A stretch of DNA of 64,000 bases from Homarus americanus (taxonomy: Eukaryota > Arthropoda > Malacostraca > Decapoda > Nephropidae). Within the stretch, counting starts at the first letter, position 1, and each line of letters opens with the position of its first letter. Below, one piece after another: positions 42,638 through 53,981 of this stretch. The stretch is from the NCBI RefSeq assembly GCF_018991925.1, contig NW_024735554.1, positions 1,734,195 to 1,798,194 of the forward strand. Reading direction: 5' to 3'. Position numbers and translations under genes: made by a program. The notes under the pieces were generated by a model, which made no database searches, had not been told where the DNA came from, and worked only from the letters and a program-made list of their open reading frames with translations.

Positions 42638-43045
42638 AAGGGGAGGTACTGTCGAGGAGGAGGTACTGTCAAGGAGGAGGTACTGTCGAGGAGGAGGTAC
42701 TGTCGTGGAGGAGGTGTACTGTCGTGGAGGGGGTACTGTCGAGGAGGAGGTACTGTCATGGAGGAGGTACTGTCGAGGAGGGGGGTACAGTCGAGAAGGA
42801 GGTACTGTCGTGGAGGGGAGGTACTGTCGGGAGGAGGTACTGCCGAGGAGGAGGTAATTGCCGAGGGGGAGGTACTGTCGAGGGGGGGAGGTACTGTCGA
42901 GGAGTGAGGTACTGTCGAGGGAGGTACTGTCGAGGAGGAGGTATCAAGGAGGATGAGGTACTGTCAGGAGGAGGTACTGTCGAGGGAGGAGGTACTGTCG
43001 TGGAGGAGGTACTGTCGAGGAGGAGGTACCGTCAAAGATGTACAG
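42638..43045 (+). repeat. 17-18-bp minisatellite GAGGAGGTACTGTC
   Basis: GGAGGAGGTACTGTCGA repeats about 22 times, with GTCGTGG and GGGGGG variants. Gly/Arg/Glu frames are artefacts. Confidence 0.96.
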
Positions 43046-43112
43046 TACTGTCGAGGGGTATTTTTCTCTCTCTCTACTGCGTTTGAGTTTGACGCTGCCA
43101 CATTCCACACGC

Positions 43113-43115
<3 letters not shown>

Positions 43116-43183
<68 letters not shown>
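43116..43183 (+). repeat. (GA)n microsatellite
   Basis: About 33 GA dinucleotides with one GG interruption. Confidence 0.96.
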
Positions 43184-43184
<1 letters not shown>

Positions 43185-43739
43185 ACCCCTGTGTTGGCTC
43201 AGACTGGGTGGGTGCTGACGGCTTCGCCAACAACAATGAACACAAATTGAGTGGTTCAAGGGCCTGCGGAAGGGGCTCCGGTGCCACCTCCCAAACGAAT
43301 CATTATTGGCGCTTTGGCAGGCACTTCACCCCCCCTCTCTCTCCATACCGTTGTTTATTCTCGCCTTCCTTCCCAGTTCCCGTGGTACTTTACTCCTGTA
43401 CGGGTTTTTCGGGATATTTTTATCTTCCATCTCATTGCATTTGACTTCCCCTTTCTACTTTCTTACGGCATTCCATCCACTATTACATCCTGAGGTACTC
43501 CTTCCACCCCCAGGTACTTCCTCTGATAAGGTTCTTTTAGGTAATTTCTTCTTCATTTATCTTTCCTCCACCTCCTCCTCCAGTCTCCCCCACTGGGCCT
43601 CCTTCAGTACTCCGTCACCTAATACTTCCTGGGTACTTTCCAGTTCTCTACCCCCGTTACCCAAGACTGACTTGTACTCTCGATTACCACCGGCCAAGTT
43701 ATTTCAGATTACTTCACCGCTAAATCTATTGTTCGGATG
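43184..43739. other. single-copy region
   Basis: About 550 bp without tandem repeats; short CT-rich stretches at 43320-43380. Frames of up to 167 codons cross it but shift into Ser/Pro/Leu-rich sequence and match no family I know. Confidence 0.45.
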
Positions 43740-43783
43740 CGGGCGGGCGCGGGCGGGCGGGCGGGCGGCGGGCGGGCGGGCGG
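43740..43783 (+). repeat. (GGGC)n tract, CpG-dense
   Basis: About 11 GGGC tetramers with two GC/GGC irregularities, the most GC-dense segment in the window. Confidence 0.95.
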
Positions 43784-43899
43784 AGATCGTGGGTATGTGT
43801 CGTGTGTGAGTGTGGGTGGTACGGTGGTCGTTCTTGTCAGGTGCCAGATCGAGGCCCAGGGTTCGATGGTTGTCAGGTCCAGCTACGTTGAGTTGGTTC

Positions 43900-43901
<2 letters not shown>

Positions 43902-43932
<31 letters not shown>
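43902..43932 (+). repeat. (GA)n microsatellite
   Basis: About 15 GA dinucleotides. Confidence 0.94.
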
Positions 43933-43935
<3 letters not shown>

Positions 43936-44088
43936 ACTGGAGTACAACGCATTCTACTTCTTTTTTGTCTACCTCAAGTTTACAACGACATTAACAACAG
44001 TGAAAAAGTTTGTAAACCAAGTAATATATATATATCTTGTACAAATACATCATTAACGTTAAAGAGTTAATTTAGCGTAGAGAGGAAC

Positions 44089-44100
44089 GGTGTGTGTGTG

Positions 44101-44169
<69 letters not shown>
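44089..44169 (+). repeat. (GT)n microsatellite
   Basis: About 38 GT dinucleotides with one CC interruption. Confidence 0.97.
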
Positions 44170-44170
<1 letters not shown>

Positions 44171-44384
44171 CGAGCTTATTTCTTTTATATTATATATAGG
44201 AGAAAAATCATGTATATATTCCCGGTATTAAATGCATTATGTATATCCATGTAATATCGTATACAGGATATTTTATACTTTCCTCATCATACATATATTA
44301 AAAGAATAATTGAACAAGAGTTATGTATGGATTCATGGGTAAAAACTTGTTAAAAACGTCACTATTAACCCCCTCGCTCTTATA
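44170..44384. other. AT-rich spacer
   Basis: AT-rich unique sequence with TATATA strings; no gene. Confidence 0.45.
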
Positions 44385-47235
44385 TACAGGTAATATTGGA
44401 AGTATGGGTCCCCTGCCTCCCATGCATACATGGGCTACAGCGGTGTCCCTCGCTCTATACAGGTACATAGCAGGTCCCCTCGCTCATACACAGGCACATA
44501 GCAGGTCCCTCGCTCTATACAGGTACATAGCAGGTCCCTCGCCTCTATACAGGTACATAGGTCCTCTGCTCTATACAGTACATAGCAGGTCCTCGCTCCA
44601 TAGCTTGGTACATAGCAGGGGTCCTCTCTGCTCTATACAAGGGGTACACAGCAGGTCCCTGCCTCTATACAGGTACATAGTATATACACAGGTACTGATA
44701 GCAGGTCCCTCGCTCTACAGTACATAGCAGGCCTCGCTCACACAGGCACATAGCAGGTCCCTCACTCTATACAGGTACATAGCAGGTCCTCGCTCTATAG
44801 TTATAGTACATAGCAGGTCCCTCGCTCTATACAGGTACAAAGCAGGTCCCTCGCTCTATACAGGTATTACGCAGGTCCCTCGCCCTATACAGGTACACAG
44901 CAGGTCCTCTATATTAGACATAGCAGGTCCCTGCTCCCCATACAGGTACATAGCAGGTCCCTCGCTCTATACAGTACATAGCAGGTCCCTCGCTCTTATA
45001 CACAGTACACAGCAGGTCCCTCGCTCTATACAGGCACACAGTGTCCCCCTGCCTCTATACAGGTACATAGCAGGTCCCCTGCTCTATACAGGTACATAGC
45101 AGGTCCTCACTATACAGGCACATAGCAGGTCCCTGCTCTATACAGGTACATAGCAGGTCCCTCGCTCCATACAGGTACATAGCAGGTCCCTCGCTCTATA
45201 CACAGGTGACATAGCAGGTCCCTGCTCTATACAGGTATTAGCAGGTCCTCGCTCTATACAGGTACAGCAGGTCCTCGCTCTATACAGGTACATAGCAGGT
45301 CCCTCGCTCTATACAGTAGAGCAAGTAGTGTCCTCGTCTCTATACAGGTGCACATAGCAGGTCCTCGCTCTATACAGACATAGCAGGTCCCTGCCCTATA
45401 CAGGTACATAGCAGGTCCCCTGCTTTATACAGGTACATAGCAGGTCCCTCGCTCTATACAGGTACAAAAGCAGGTCCCTCGCTCTATACAGACATAGCAG
45501 GTCCCTCGCTCTATACAGGCACATAGCAGGTCCCTCGCTCTATATACAGGTACATAGCAGGTCCCTCGCTCTATACAGGCACACATAGCAGGTCCCTCGC
45601 TCTATACAGTACATAGCAGGTCCCTCGTCTCCATACAGGTACATAGCAGGTCCTCGCTCTTACAGGTACATAGCAGGTCCCTGCTCTATACAGGTACATA
45701 GCAGTCCTCGCTCTATACAGGTACATAAAGGTCCCTGCTCTATACAGGTACATAGCATGTCCCTGCTCTATACAGTACACATAGCAGGTCCCTCGCTCCA
45801 TACAGGTACATTACAGCAGGTCCCTCGCTCCCATACAGGTACACAGCAGGTCCCTCGCTCTATACATACACAGCAGGTCCCTGCCTCTATACAGGTACAT
45901 AGCAGGTCCCTCGCTCCCATACAGGTACATAGCAGGTCCCTCGCTCTATACAGGTAGAGCTATTGTGCAGGTCCCTCGCTCTATACAGGCACATAGCAGG
46001 CTGTCCCTCGCTCTATACATAGTACATAGCAGGTCCTCGCTCCATACAGGTAGCTATTAGCAGGTCCCTCGCTCTATACAGGTATACATAGCAGGTCCCT
46101 CGCCCCATACAAGGTACATACAGCAGGTCCCTCACTCTATACAGTACATGCAGGTCCCTCGCTCTATACAGGTACATAGCAGGTCCCTCACTCTATATTA
46201 GGTGGTAGCGATGTGCTATGTCCCTCGCTCTATACAGGTACATAGTAGTCCTTCGCTCTATACAGGTATATATATAGCAGGTCCCTCGCTCTATACAGGT
46301 ACATAGCAGGTCCTCGCTCTATACAGGTACATAGCAGGTCCTCGCTCTATACAGGTACATAGCAGTCCTCGCTCTATACAGGTATTACAGCAGGTCCCTC
46401 GCTCTATACAGTACATAGCAGGTCCCACGCTCTATACAGGTACATAGCAGGTCCCCTGCTCTATACAGGTACATAAAGCAGGTCCCTCGCTCAGGGGTAC
46501 ATAGCAGGTCCCTCGCTCTATACAGGCACATAGCAGGTCCCTCGCTCCATATTAGACATAAAGCAGGTCCCTCGCTCCCTGGCTATGCGCTACAGCAGGT
46601 CCCACGCTCTATACAGACATAGCAGGTCCTCGCTCTATACAGGGTACAGCAGGTCCCACGCCTATACAGGCATTATTGTGCAGGTCCCTCGCTCTATACA
46701 GGTATTATTAGCGGGTCCTCGCTCCCCATACAGGTACATAGCAGGTCCCTGCTCTATAGAGGTACATAGCAGGTTCCTCGCTCTATACAGGTACATAGCA
46801 GGTCCCTCGCTCTATATTAGGTAGTAGCATAGCGCAGGTCCCTCGCTCTATACAGGTACATCGCAGGTCCCTTCGCTCTATACACAGTACATAGCAGGTC
46901 CCTCGCTCTATATACAGGTACATAGCAGGTCCCTCGCTCTATACAGGTACATAGCAGGTCCTCGCTCTATACAGGTACATAGCAGGTCCTCACTCTATAC
47001 AGGTACAAAGCAGGTCCCTCGCTCTATACAGGTACATGTAGCAGGTCCCTCGTTTCATATTATACATAGCAGGTCCCTCGCTCTATACAGGTACATAGCA
47101 GGTCCCTCGCTCTATACAGGTACATAGCAGGTCCTCGTTTCTATACAGGTACATAGCAGGTCCTCGCTCTATACAGGTAGCCAAAGCAGGTCCTCGCTCT
47201 ATACAGGTACATAGTATAACCTCGCTCTATACAGG
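44385..47235 (+). repeat. 29-bp minisatellite, about 95 copies
   Basis: The unit is CTATACAGGTACATAGCAGG followed by TCCCTCGCT. Copies vary by CTCGCT/CTGCTC/CTCGCTCC and loss of the second G in CAGGT. The centre (46000-46850) holds longer variants such as TATTAGGTAGTAGC. Frames of 60-134 codons in both strands are repeat translations. Confidence 0.98.
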
Positions 47236-47342
47236 TACACCATTACACTACACTGTACACCTTTACACTCACTACACTGTACACCATTACACTACACTGT
47301 ACGCTCACTACACTGTACACTCACTCCACTGTGCACCATTAG
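47236..47342 (+). repeat. ACACTGTACACCATTACACT short tandem repeat
   Basis: Four to five copies of ACTACACTGTACACYMTTAC, adjoining the 29-bp array. Confidence 0.88.
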
Positions 47343-47466
47343 GCAGGTGATAATTGTAAATTACATTTTCATTATCCAGTTTTCAGTTTTATACGCGAGC
47401 CATTTTCAGTAATTACTCTTGTATGATAAAAATGTTGCGTATATTATACTTCCTAATAGAGTTGTT

Positions 47467-47609
<143 letters not shown>

Positions 47610-47652
47610 ATATTACCGTACAATCTTTGTTTTTCCTAACACTGAAATACTC

Positions 47653-47694
<42 letters not shown>

Positions 47695-47702
47695 GTGTGT
47701 GT
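47653..47702 (+). repeat. (GT)n microsatellite
   Basis: About 24 GT dinucleotides with one GC interruption. Confidence 0.96.
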
Positions 47703-47794
47703 GACCTAAACAACGAGGCAGTGATGTGTGTGTGAGGGGAGGGTGAAGGGGCGTCGGCTCATCTCAGCCCAGTGTGTGTGACGTGCCTCCTCCC

Positions 47795-47870
47795 TAACCT
47801 AACCTAACCTAACCTACAACCTAACCCCAATCCCAACCTAATCTCACTTCACCTTACCTAATCCTTACCA
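47795..47870 (-). repeat. CCTAA (TTAGG, minus) block
   Basis: CCTAA pentamers with CCCAATCCCAA variants. Confidence 0.87.
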
Positions 47871-47939
47871 TAACTATATAATGATAAAAATAATAATAAT
47901 ACACACATAGTCTATAAATGCTCACTGAGGGTCGGTAGA

Positions 47940-48005
47940 AACACTCTCTCCTCCCCTCTCCCCCTCCTTCCTTTCCCTTCCTCCTTCTTCCTTCCCTCCT
48001 CATAC
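47940..48005 (+). repeat. CT-rich tract
   Basis: CTCCCCTCTCC/CTTCC low complexity. Confidence 0.85.
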
Positions 48006-48063
48006 ATACAGGCAAGAAACGTCGAGTGAACGCTGTCATTTCCTAAGTTGTTTGTTTTGACTG

Positions 48064-48152
48064 ACGCCCGCTGATTCATCACTGATTCACGCCGATTCAT
48101 CATGGATTCACCGGTTTCATCACGGATTCACGCCGATTCAATTCTGGATTCT
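48064..48152 (+). repeat. GATTCATCACGGATTCACGCC short tandem repeat
   Basis: About seven GATTCA units in an alternating TCATCA/ACGCC pattern. Confidence 0.85.
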
Positions 48153-48171
48153 TCTTCTGACACATCCGGCT

Positions 48172-48672
48172 ATGAATCACCGTCTCGTCTCGGTGTTTTT
48201 CCTAACATTTTCTCAGTCCTCCGGTCTCGGAATTCCCTCACACTACAAGATTTATTTGTTTATTGACGGTTTGTTTGTAAAGATGGATTCCTCGGGCGGG
48301 TTTGTGGCTGATGTTGAGTGGTTATGTTGTTTTGCGTTTCTACTTCTTCTTCTTCTCTTCTGCTATGCTTCTCCTACTTTCCCTCCCTCTTCCTACCTTC
48401 CTCAAATTCATTCTCACCCTTCCTCTTCTCTTCATTCTTTTCTTCCTCTTCCCTACTCCTCCCCCATCATTCTTCTTCGTTCTTCATTTCCTCCTCCCTC
48501 CTCCTCTCCTTCCCCTACTCTTCTTTTCCTCCTCCTCCTCCCCTACTCCCTCTCTTCCTCTATCTCCTCCACCTCCTCTATTTCCCTTCTTCCCTCTGTC
48601 GCTGCCAGTTTAGTCGAACTTGCAAATTTCATGGAAGCTCATGTTGGCATCACTGAATTCCACAGGTGGTAA
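48172..48672 (+). other. CT-rich open stretch, probably non-coding
   Basis: A 166-codon + frame starts at 48172. Its first 50 codons are of ordinary composition, but 48335-48600 is a (CCT/CTT)-rich pyrimidine tract that yields Ser/Pro/Leu in all three frames. No family recognised; the length is explained by lack of stops in pyrimidine DNA. Confidence 0.4.
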
Positions 48673-48674
<2 letters not shown>

Positions 48675-48714
<40 letters not shown>

Positions 48715-48722
48715 GTGTGTGT
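48675..48722 (+). repeat. (GT)n microsatellite
   Basis: About 23 GT dinucleotides with one GC interruption. Confidence 0.96.
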
Positions 48723-49008
48723 AAAACAATAGATAACCTTTGATACCTCTATTCGTATTTCTATATATTTTAGTTTAGCTTTGAATTTGGATTTTTTATT
48801 GTAATTTAATATTTTTCAGGTGGTCAAGGTCACGTTTGTGGGTCAGAGGTCAAGAGTTGGTATTTATTGGCGGCTTTTTTATTATTTTTTATTATTTTTA
48901 TTTATTTATTTATTTATTTATATATTATTTGTTATTGGTGAGGTGAGGCGAGGTTTCTCTTGGCCAAACACCTGAACGATTCTCATTATATATCTGACCT
49001 TACAATGA
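48723..49008. other. AT-rich spacer with (TTTA)n
   Basis: TTTATTTATT run near 48895-48930; no gene. Confidence 0.5.
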
Positions 49009-49077
49009 CTGCTGTTGTTGTTGTTGTTTTGTTGCCGTTGTTGTTGTTAAGCTGGTGGTGGTGGTGGTGTTGTTGTT

Positions 49078-49110
<33 letters not shown>

Positions 49111-49115
49111 GTTGG
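49009..49115 (+). repeat. (GTT)n, GGT and (ATT)n tracts
   Basis: GTT at 49014-49050, GGTGGTGG near 49054-49068, ATT at 49083-49110. Confidence 0.93.
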
Positions 49116-49256
49116 TGTTATTATTTTCTTGCATTATTCTGCAATATAAAATTACCTGGAGGTAGCGGTGAACCTAATTAGTTGTAAGCCAGGTGTTTGG
49201 CGATATTGACAATCGATGGAGAGTGTGGTGAGGTGCAATGGCGCTGTCGGGCACCA

Positions 49257-49349
49257 GGGGTGTGTGTGTGGGTGTGTGTGTGTGTGTGTGTGTGGGTGGG
49301 GTGTGTGGGTGTGTGTGTGTGGGTGGGTGGGTGGGTGTGTGTGTGTGGT
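49257..49349 (+). repeat. GT/GGGT array
   Basis: GTGTGTGGGT with GGGTGGGTGGGTG near 49319-49336. Confidence 0.94.
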
Positions 49350-49600
49350 GTCATACCTACTGTTACATTCTACCACCTTCATCTGTGTTTCTAGAACATT
49401 ATATTGACACATATTCATTATTGTTAATTACTCATTGATTGATATTGAATATATTGACATTGATACACACCTTACACATTAATTCCACACATTGACACAC
49501 ACACATTGATGACATAATAATACTACTACTACTACTACACTCTTGAACTCTGCACCTGGACACCTCAACGTCAGGGTGGTGGTAATTTTTCTGGAACGAA
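49350..49600. other. single-copy spacer
   Basis: Short (ACT)n at 49522-49539 and ACACATTGA phrases; no gene. Confidence 0.45.
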
Positions 49601-49602
49601 TC

Positions 49603-49660
49603 TTGTGCTGTGCTGTGCTGTGTTGTGCTGTGCTTGTGCTTGTGCTGTGCTGTGGGTTGT
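49603..49660 (+). repeat. TGTGC short tandem repeat
   Basis: TGTGC/TGTGCT pentamers and hexamers, about ten copies. Confidence 0.88.
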
Positions 49661-50004
49661 GTCGTGTTGTGTTTTGGCGGCGTGGTGATAATCTGGTGGC
49701 AGGGAGGGAACTGTGGTGTTTAATGGTGTCAAATCAACCTTTATACTCAGTCAGAAACACGGATTAACTTGACTGCTTTGAGGGGTTACACCTCTGTCTG
49801 TTTATTGTGGGGTGTGGTGGCAGTGATGGTGACAGAGTGATGGTGGCAGAGTGATGGTGGTGCAGGTTCCCCCCAGTACTGGATCACAGGAACGTTAGGG
49901 TAAATGCCACTCCAGGATGAACCACTGAGACGATCAATGACCTGTACTATAGGTCCTGCTTCTCGCTGCAGGCCGTATGGTGGTCACTGCGGCAGCCCTA
50001 GGGT
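49661..50004. other. single-copy spacer
   Basis: Includes a GTGATGGTGGCAGA triplication near 49820-49862; no gene. Confidence 0.45.
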
Positions 50005-50330
<326 letters not shown>

Positions 50331-50368
50331 GAGATTGCTGCTCATCCTGCAGCGTATATGAGGTTCAC

Positions 50369-50369
50369 T

Positions 50370-50418
<49 letters not shown>

Positions 50419-50470
50419 ACACACACAGACAGACAGACACAGAGACACACACAGACAGCCACACACAGAC
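50369..50470 (+). repeat. (AC)n with CAGA interruptions
   Basis: AC at 50369-50415, then ACAGAGACACACACAGACAG strings. Confidence 0.94.
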
Positions 50471-50494
50471 AAAAGCCGCCAGACAGCCTATTGA

Positions 50495-50650
50495 GTCTTT
50501 CTTGTTCTTTTCTGTCAATCCGTTCCTCCTTCTCACATCTCTCTCTCTCCATCTTCTTCCTCATTTCTCCCTCCTCCTCTTTCATTTCTCCAGTTTCTCA
50601 TCTTCCTTCTTTCGTTTCTTTCCTTCGCCTCCTCCTCCTTCTTCTTATCC
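50495..50650 (+). repeat. pyrimidine-rich tract
   Basis: TTCTC/CTCC low complexity. Confidence 0.82.
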
Positions 50651-50734
50651 ACTATTGATAGTGTCAATTATCTTATGAAACTCTCCTCAGGACAAACGTA
50701 TACCAGTCAAATTCAGACACTAATGACAGGGTGC

Positions 50735-50930
50735 AAATGGTGGCAGGATGGTGATGGTGCTTGTGGGTAGTAGTGATGATGATGGTGATAGGTGGTGGTA
50801 GTGGTGGTGATGGTGGTAGGGTAGTGGTGGTAGGGTAGTGGTGGTAGTGGTGGTGGCAGACGTGGCTGATAGGGTCGACATGGCCACTGGTGGGGGGGGT
50901 GGGGGTGAGGGGAGGGTGGGGGGTGATATC
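50735..50930 (+). repeat. GGTGATGGTGGTAG and G-rich low complexity
   Basis: GGTGGTGATGGTGGTAGGG strings to 50865, then GGGGGGGTGGGGG near 50892-50930. Confidence 0.9.
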
Positions 50931-50984
50931 AGTATTCAGGTGGTGGTGGGACCTTTCATTGTGCCCGACGATATCCTGGTGACG

Positions 50985-51062
50985 TCCCCTCTTCCCCTCA
51001 CCCTCCCCCTCCTCCTCCTGCCCCTCCTCCCACTCCCACCCTCCCTCCCTCTCCCTCCTACA
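50985..51062 (+). repeat. C-rich tract
   Basis: CCCTCCCCCTCCTCC low complexity. Confidence 0.85.
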
Positions 51063-51134
51063 AGCACTGCATAACACACACAATGACACACACACAATTC
51101 TCACCTCACTTATTTTGACACTTATTTTTACAAG

Positions 51135-51370
51135 TTTATGTTAGGTTAAATTACGTTAAGTTAGATTTTAGTGCATTTGGTTAGTTAGGTTAGGTTAGGG
51201 TTAGGTTAGGTTAGGTTAGGTTAGGTTAGGTTTGGTTAGGTTATGTTAGGTTAGGTTAGGCTAGGTTGTGGCCTCGGTTCGGTTCGGTTAGGTGAGGTTC
51301 GGTTCGGTTCGGTTCGGTTCGGTTAGGTTCGGTTCGGTTCGGTTCGGTTAGGTTAGGTTAGGTTAGGTCG
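51135..51370 (+). repeat. TTAGG block with a TTCGG sub-block
   Basis: GGTTA pentamers (51180-51260), then GGTTC pentamers (about 51275-51345), ending in GGTTA again. Confidence 0.93.
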
Positions 51371-51489
51371 TCGCTGAAGGTAATATCCTGGCCGAGTTAA
51401 CACTGCTGCCTCGAGGGGGAGGGAGGGAGGGTTACCATCGGGTTTTGAATGGAAATTAGCTGGAGGTGATCACAGTGTAGCCATAATCC
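51371..51489. other. single-copy spacer
   Basis: No feature recognised. Confidence 0.4.
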
Positions 51490-51592
51490 TGTGTGTGTGT
51501 GTGTGCGTGTGCGTGTGCGTGTGTGAGTGTGTGTGTGTGTGTAAAAGTGTGTGTGCGTGTGTGTGTGAGTGTGTGTGCGTGTGTGCGTGTGT
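51490..51592 (+). repeat. (GT)n with GC and GA interruptions
   Basis: GTGCGTGTGCGTG-type alternating sequence. Confidence 0.93.
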
Positions 51593-51659
51593 TGGTTCAG
51601 ATATAACTATGTATGTGTGTGTGTATGCTTTTGTTGGGAGTAAATCACCCTGTCTTAAC

Positions 51660-51868
51660 TGATTGGTGACTTTTGGGCCACTCTGTGACCTAACCTACCT
51701 CACTGGGGGACTTCTGGGCCACTCTGTAGACCTAACCTTGCATTACATTGGGACTTCTAAATAGACTCTGTAGACCTAACTTGCCTCACTGGGACTTCTA
51801 GCCACTCTGTAGACCTAACCTTGCTTCACTGGGGACTTTTGGGGTTAATTTGCAGACCTAACCCCTTG
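51660..51868 (+). repeat. about 42-bp minisatellite, 5 copies
   Basis: The unit is CACTGGGGACTTCTGGGCCA followed by CTCTGTAGACCTAACCTTGC. It embeds one CCTAA. The copies are moderately diverged. Confidence 0.92.
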
Positions 51869-52177
51869 CCTACAGTTCTGATCTCCTTTAGTACCGAGCT
51901 TAGGCAAGTGTTGCTGAATGGACCTCGAATGTTGAATTTATAGAATCACTACAGCACTATCATCACTATCACCACTATACTCCTGTCACCATCATACCCT
52001 TTGCTCACACACCACCCACCATCGCCCACCTCACCCCGCCTCCACACACCACCCACACCACCGCCCATGCCCCCACAAACTCTTGCCTCACTTTACCTTA
52101 AATGTCACCCACAAGTTAAATGTCATTGGGCTGCCCTCCTTCCTTGTCTCTTGTTGTGTTCTTCCTCCCTGACTGGG
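51869..52177. other. single-copy spacer
   Basis: CACC-rich near 52005-52075; no gene recognised. Confidence 0.45.
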
Positions 52178-52546
52178 GAGAGAGGGGGAGGGAGAGAGGG
52201 GGGGAGGGAGAGAGGGGGGGAGAGAGAGGGGGAAGGAGAGAGGGAGGGAAGGGAGAGAGGGAGGGAAGGGAGAGAGGAGGGGGAGGGAGAGAGGAGGAGG
52301 GGAAGGGAGAGAGGGAGGGGAAGGAGAGAGGAGGGGAAGGGAGAGGGAGGGAAGGGAGAGAGGGAGGGGAAGGAGAGAGGAGGGGAAGGGAGAGAGGGGT
52401 GGGGAAGGGACAGAGGGAGGGAAGGGAGAGAGGAGGGGAGGAGGAGAGGAGGAAGGAGAGAGGAGGAAGGAGAGAGGAGGAAGGAGAGAGGGAGTGGGGA
52501 GGAGAGGAGGGGAAGGAGAGAGGAGGAAGGAGAAAGGAGGAAGGCA
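52178..52546 (+). repeat. homopurine GAGAGAGGGAGGGGAAG minisatellite
   Basis: About 370 bp in which the + strand is almost pure purine, with a 17-19-bp period. Long purine tracts with mirror symmetry can form triplex DNA. Long frames on both strands are artefacts. Confidence 0.96.
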
Positions 52547-52614
52547 TGGCCTGTGTCTTAATAGAACATGGGTGACACACTTTTCTCCCAAGTTGTGTGT
52601 CCTTGCCAGGCTAG

Positions 52615-52880
52615 GCCAGGGTTAGGTTAGTGCCAGGTCAGTGCCAGTGCTACAGGCCAGGCCAGGGCCAGGCCAGCGCCTGCCAGCAGGCTCGCCCAGC
52701 GCCAGGGCCAGTGCCAGTGCCAGGCCAGGGGCCAGGCTGTGGCCAGTGCAGGCCAGTTGTGCCAGGCTTTCGCCAGTGCCAGGCTCAGTGCCAGTGCCAG
52801 GCCAGGTTGTGCTGAAGCCAGCGTGCAGGCCAGTGCCAGGCCAGCTTGAAGTTGTGCTAGCATTGTGCCGTTTCAGGCCA
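52615..52880 (+). repeat. GCCAGTGCCAGGCCAG minisatellite
   Basis: Shuffled CCAGTG, CAGGCCAG and GCCAGG blocks, related in sequence to the CCAGTG blocks of the 13.7-16.8-kb array. Confidence 0.93.
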
Positions 52881-53240
52881 GCGTTAGTGTTAGGTTGGGG
52901 TGTTAGGGTTAGGTTAGGTTAGATTGTACTGGTGGGTGAGTCAACAGAGTCAGTGACGTATTAAAAGCCGGGACTAGTGGACCAACATATTCTACCTATC
53001 AATGAATACTATTACTCTATATAAACCTTATTGACAAGATACATAAGACTCCATTCTGTTGTTCACTGGCAAAGCATTATTATAGAGCCGCTAAGTATAC
53101 ACACACCACACCCACCACACTCTCACACTCAAGCACACACCTCAAATCACTACACAGAGCTACTTGTTGGAAAGAGGGTTACACTGTACTGTATGGAGTA
53201 ATTTGAGGCGAGACGACTCAGACACACACAATAATAAATA
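52881..53240. other. single-copy spacer
   Basis: Starts with a short GGTTA motif (52880-52920); otherwise unique with ACAC strings. No gene. Confidence 0.45.
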
Positions 53241-53243
53241 ATG

Positions 53244-53305
<62 letters not shown>
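53241..53305 (+). repeat. (AC)n microsatellite
   Basis: About 31 AC dinucleotides, GC interruptions at both ends. Confidence 0.96.
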
Positions 53306-53308
<3 letters not shown>

Positions 53309-53447
53309 TAGGAGACATTCTAACTCCTGCCATCTCTTATACTAACAGAACGAGAGAGAGACAGTGAGAGACATTAGGAAAAATTGGACCTCCTACAGTG
53401 GGTGTTACAGCAACCTTATATAATGGTGACTTAATGTTTCAAGATGG

Positions 53448-53450
<3 letters not shown>

Positions 53451-53498
<48 letters not shown>
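53451..53498 (+). repeat. (GT)n microsatellite
   Basis: About 23 GT dinucleotides. Confidence 0.96.
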
Positions 53499-53501
<3 letters not shown>

Positions 53502-53539
53502 GAGGCAGTGCCAATAGATTCCTGAAGGTCCGCCCGTTT

Positions 53540-53655
53540 GACCTGACCTGACCTTACTTAACCTAATCAACTTGTAATTTATCGTAACTTAACCTAATCT
53601 AATCTACCAGTAACCTAACCTAACCTAATCAAACCAACCTAACCCAACCCTTAAA
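53540..53655 (-). repeat. CCTAA (TTAGG, minus) degenerate block
   Basis: CCTAA/CCTAATC/CCAACC mixed with unique bases. Confidence 0.8.
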
Positions 53656-53981
53656 TCGTTAGAATCAATCAATATCCGAGGTCCGTGTCAGGTTCAGTGA
53701 ATAGCTTACCCTGTTAATAGCACAGGTGATAGCTGAGCAGGTAACAGCAGGGTTGGGGGAGGTCTCTAATTATCTCCTTCAGGTAGGTAATAAAGCCGCC
53801 ACACCTGCCTTTGTTATTACCTGTGTTATCTTAGCCCAAGACTCCCTCCAGTTAAGGGTGTTATGGCAGTACCTGAACATGATAACAGCTTAGGAGATAA
53901 CTGTGATACCTGTGGGGGGAGGGTGATGTGTGTCTTGTGAAGGGTGAGAGAGAGAGAGAGAGAGTTCAGTTACACGTGCAT
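53656..53981. other. single-copy spacer
   Basis: Recurrent CAGGT/ACCTG strings (about 53725-53880) without tandem order; a (GA)n of 10 units at 53945-53963. No gene. Confidence 0.5.

Noticed and set aside
43806..43875. Second tRNA-like block around GGTTCGATGG
   Set aside because: The B-box lacks the closing TCC and no T-stem or acceptor pairing could be drawn.
48172..48672. 166-codon frame with a possible hydrophobic segment
   Set aside because: The Leu/Phe/Ser/Pro part is a pyrimidine tract open in all frames; the remaining 50 codons match nothing recognisable.
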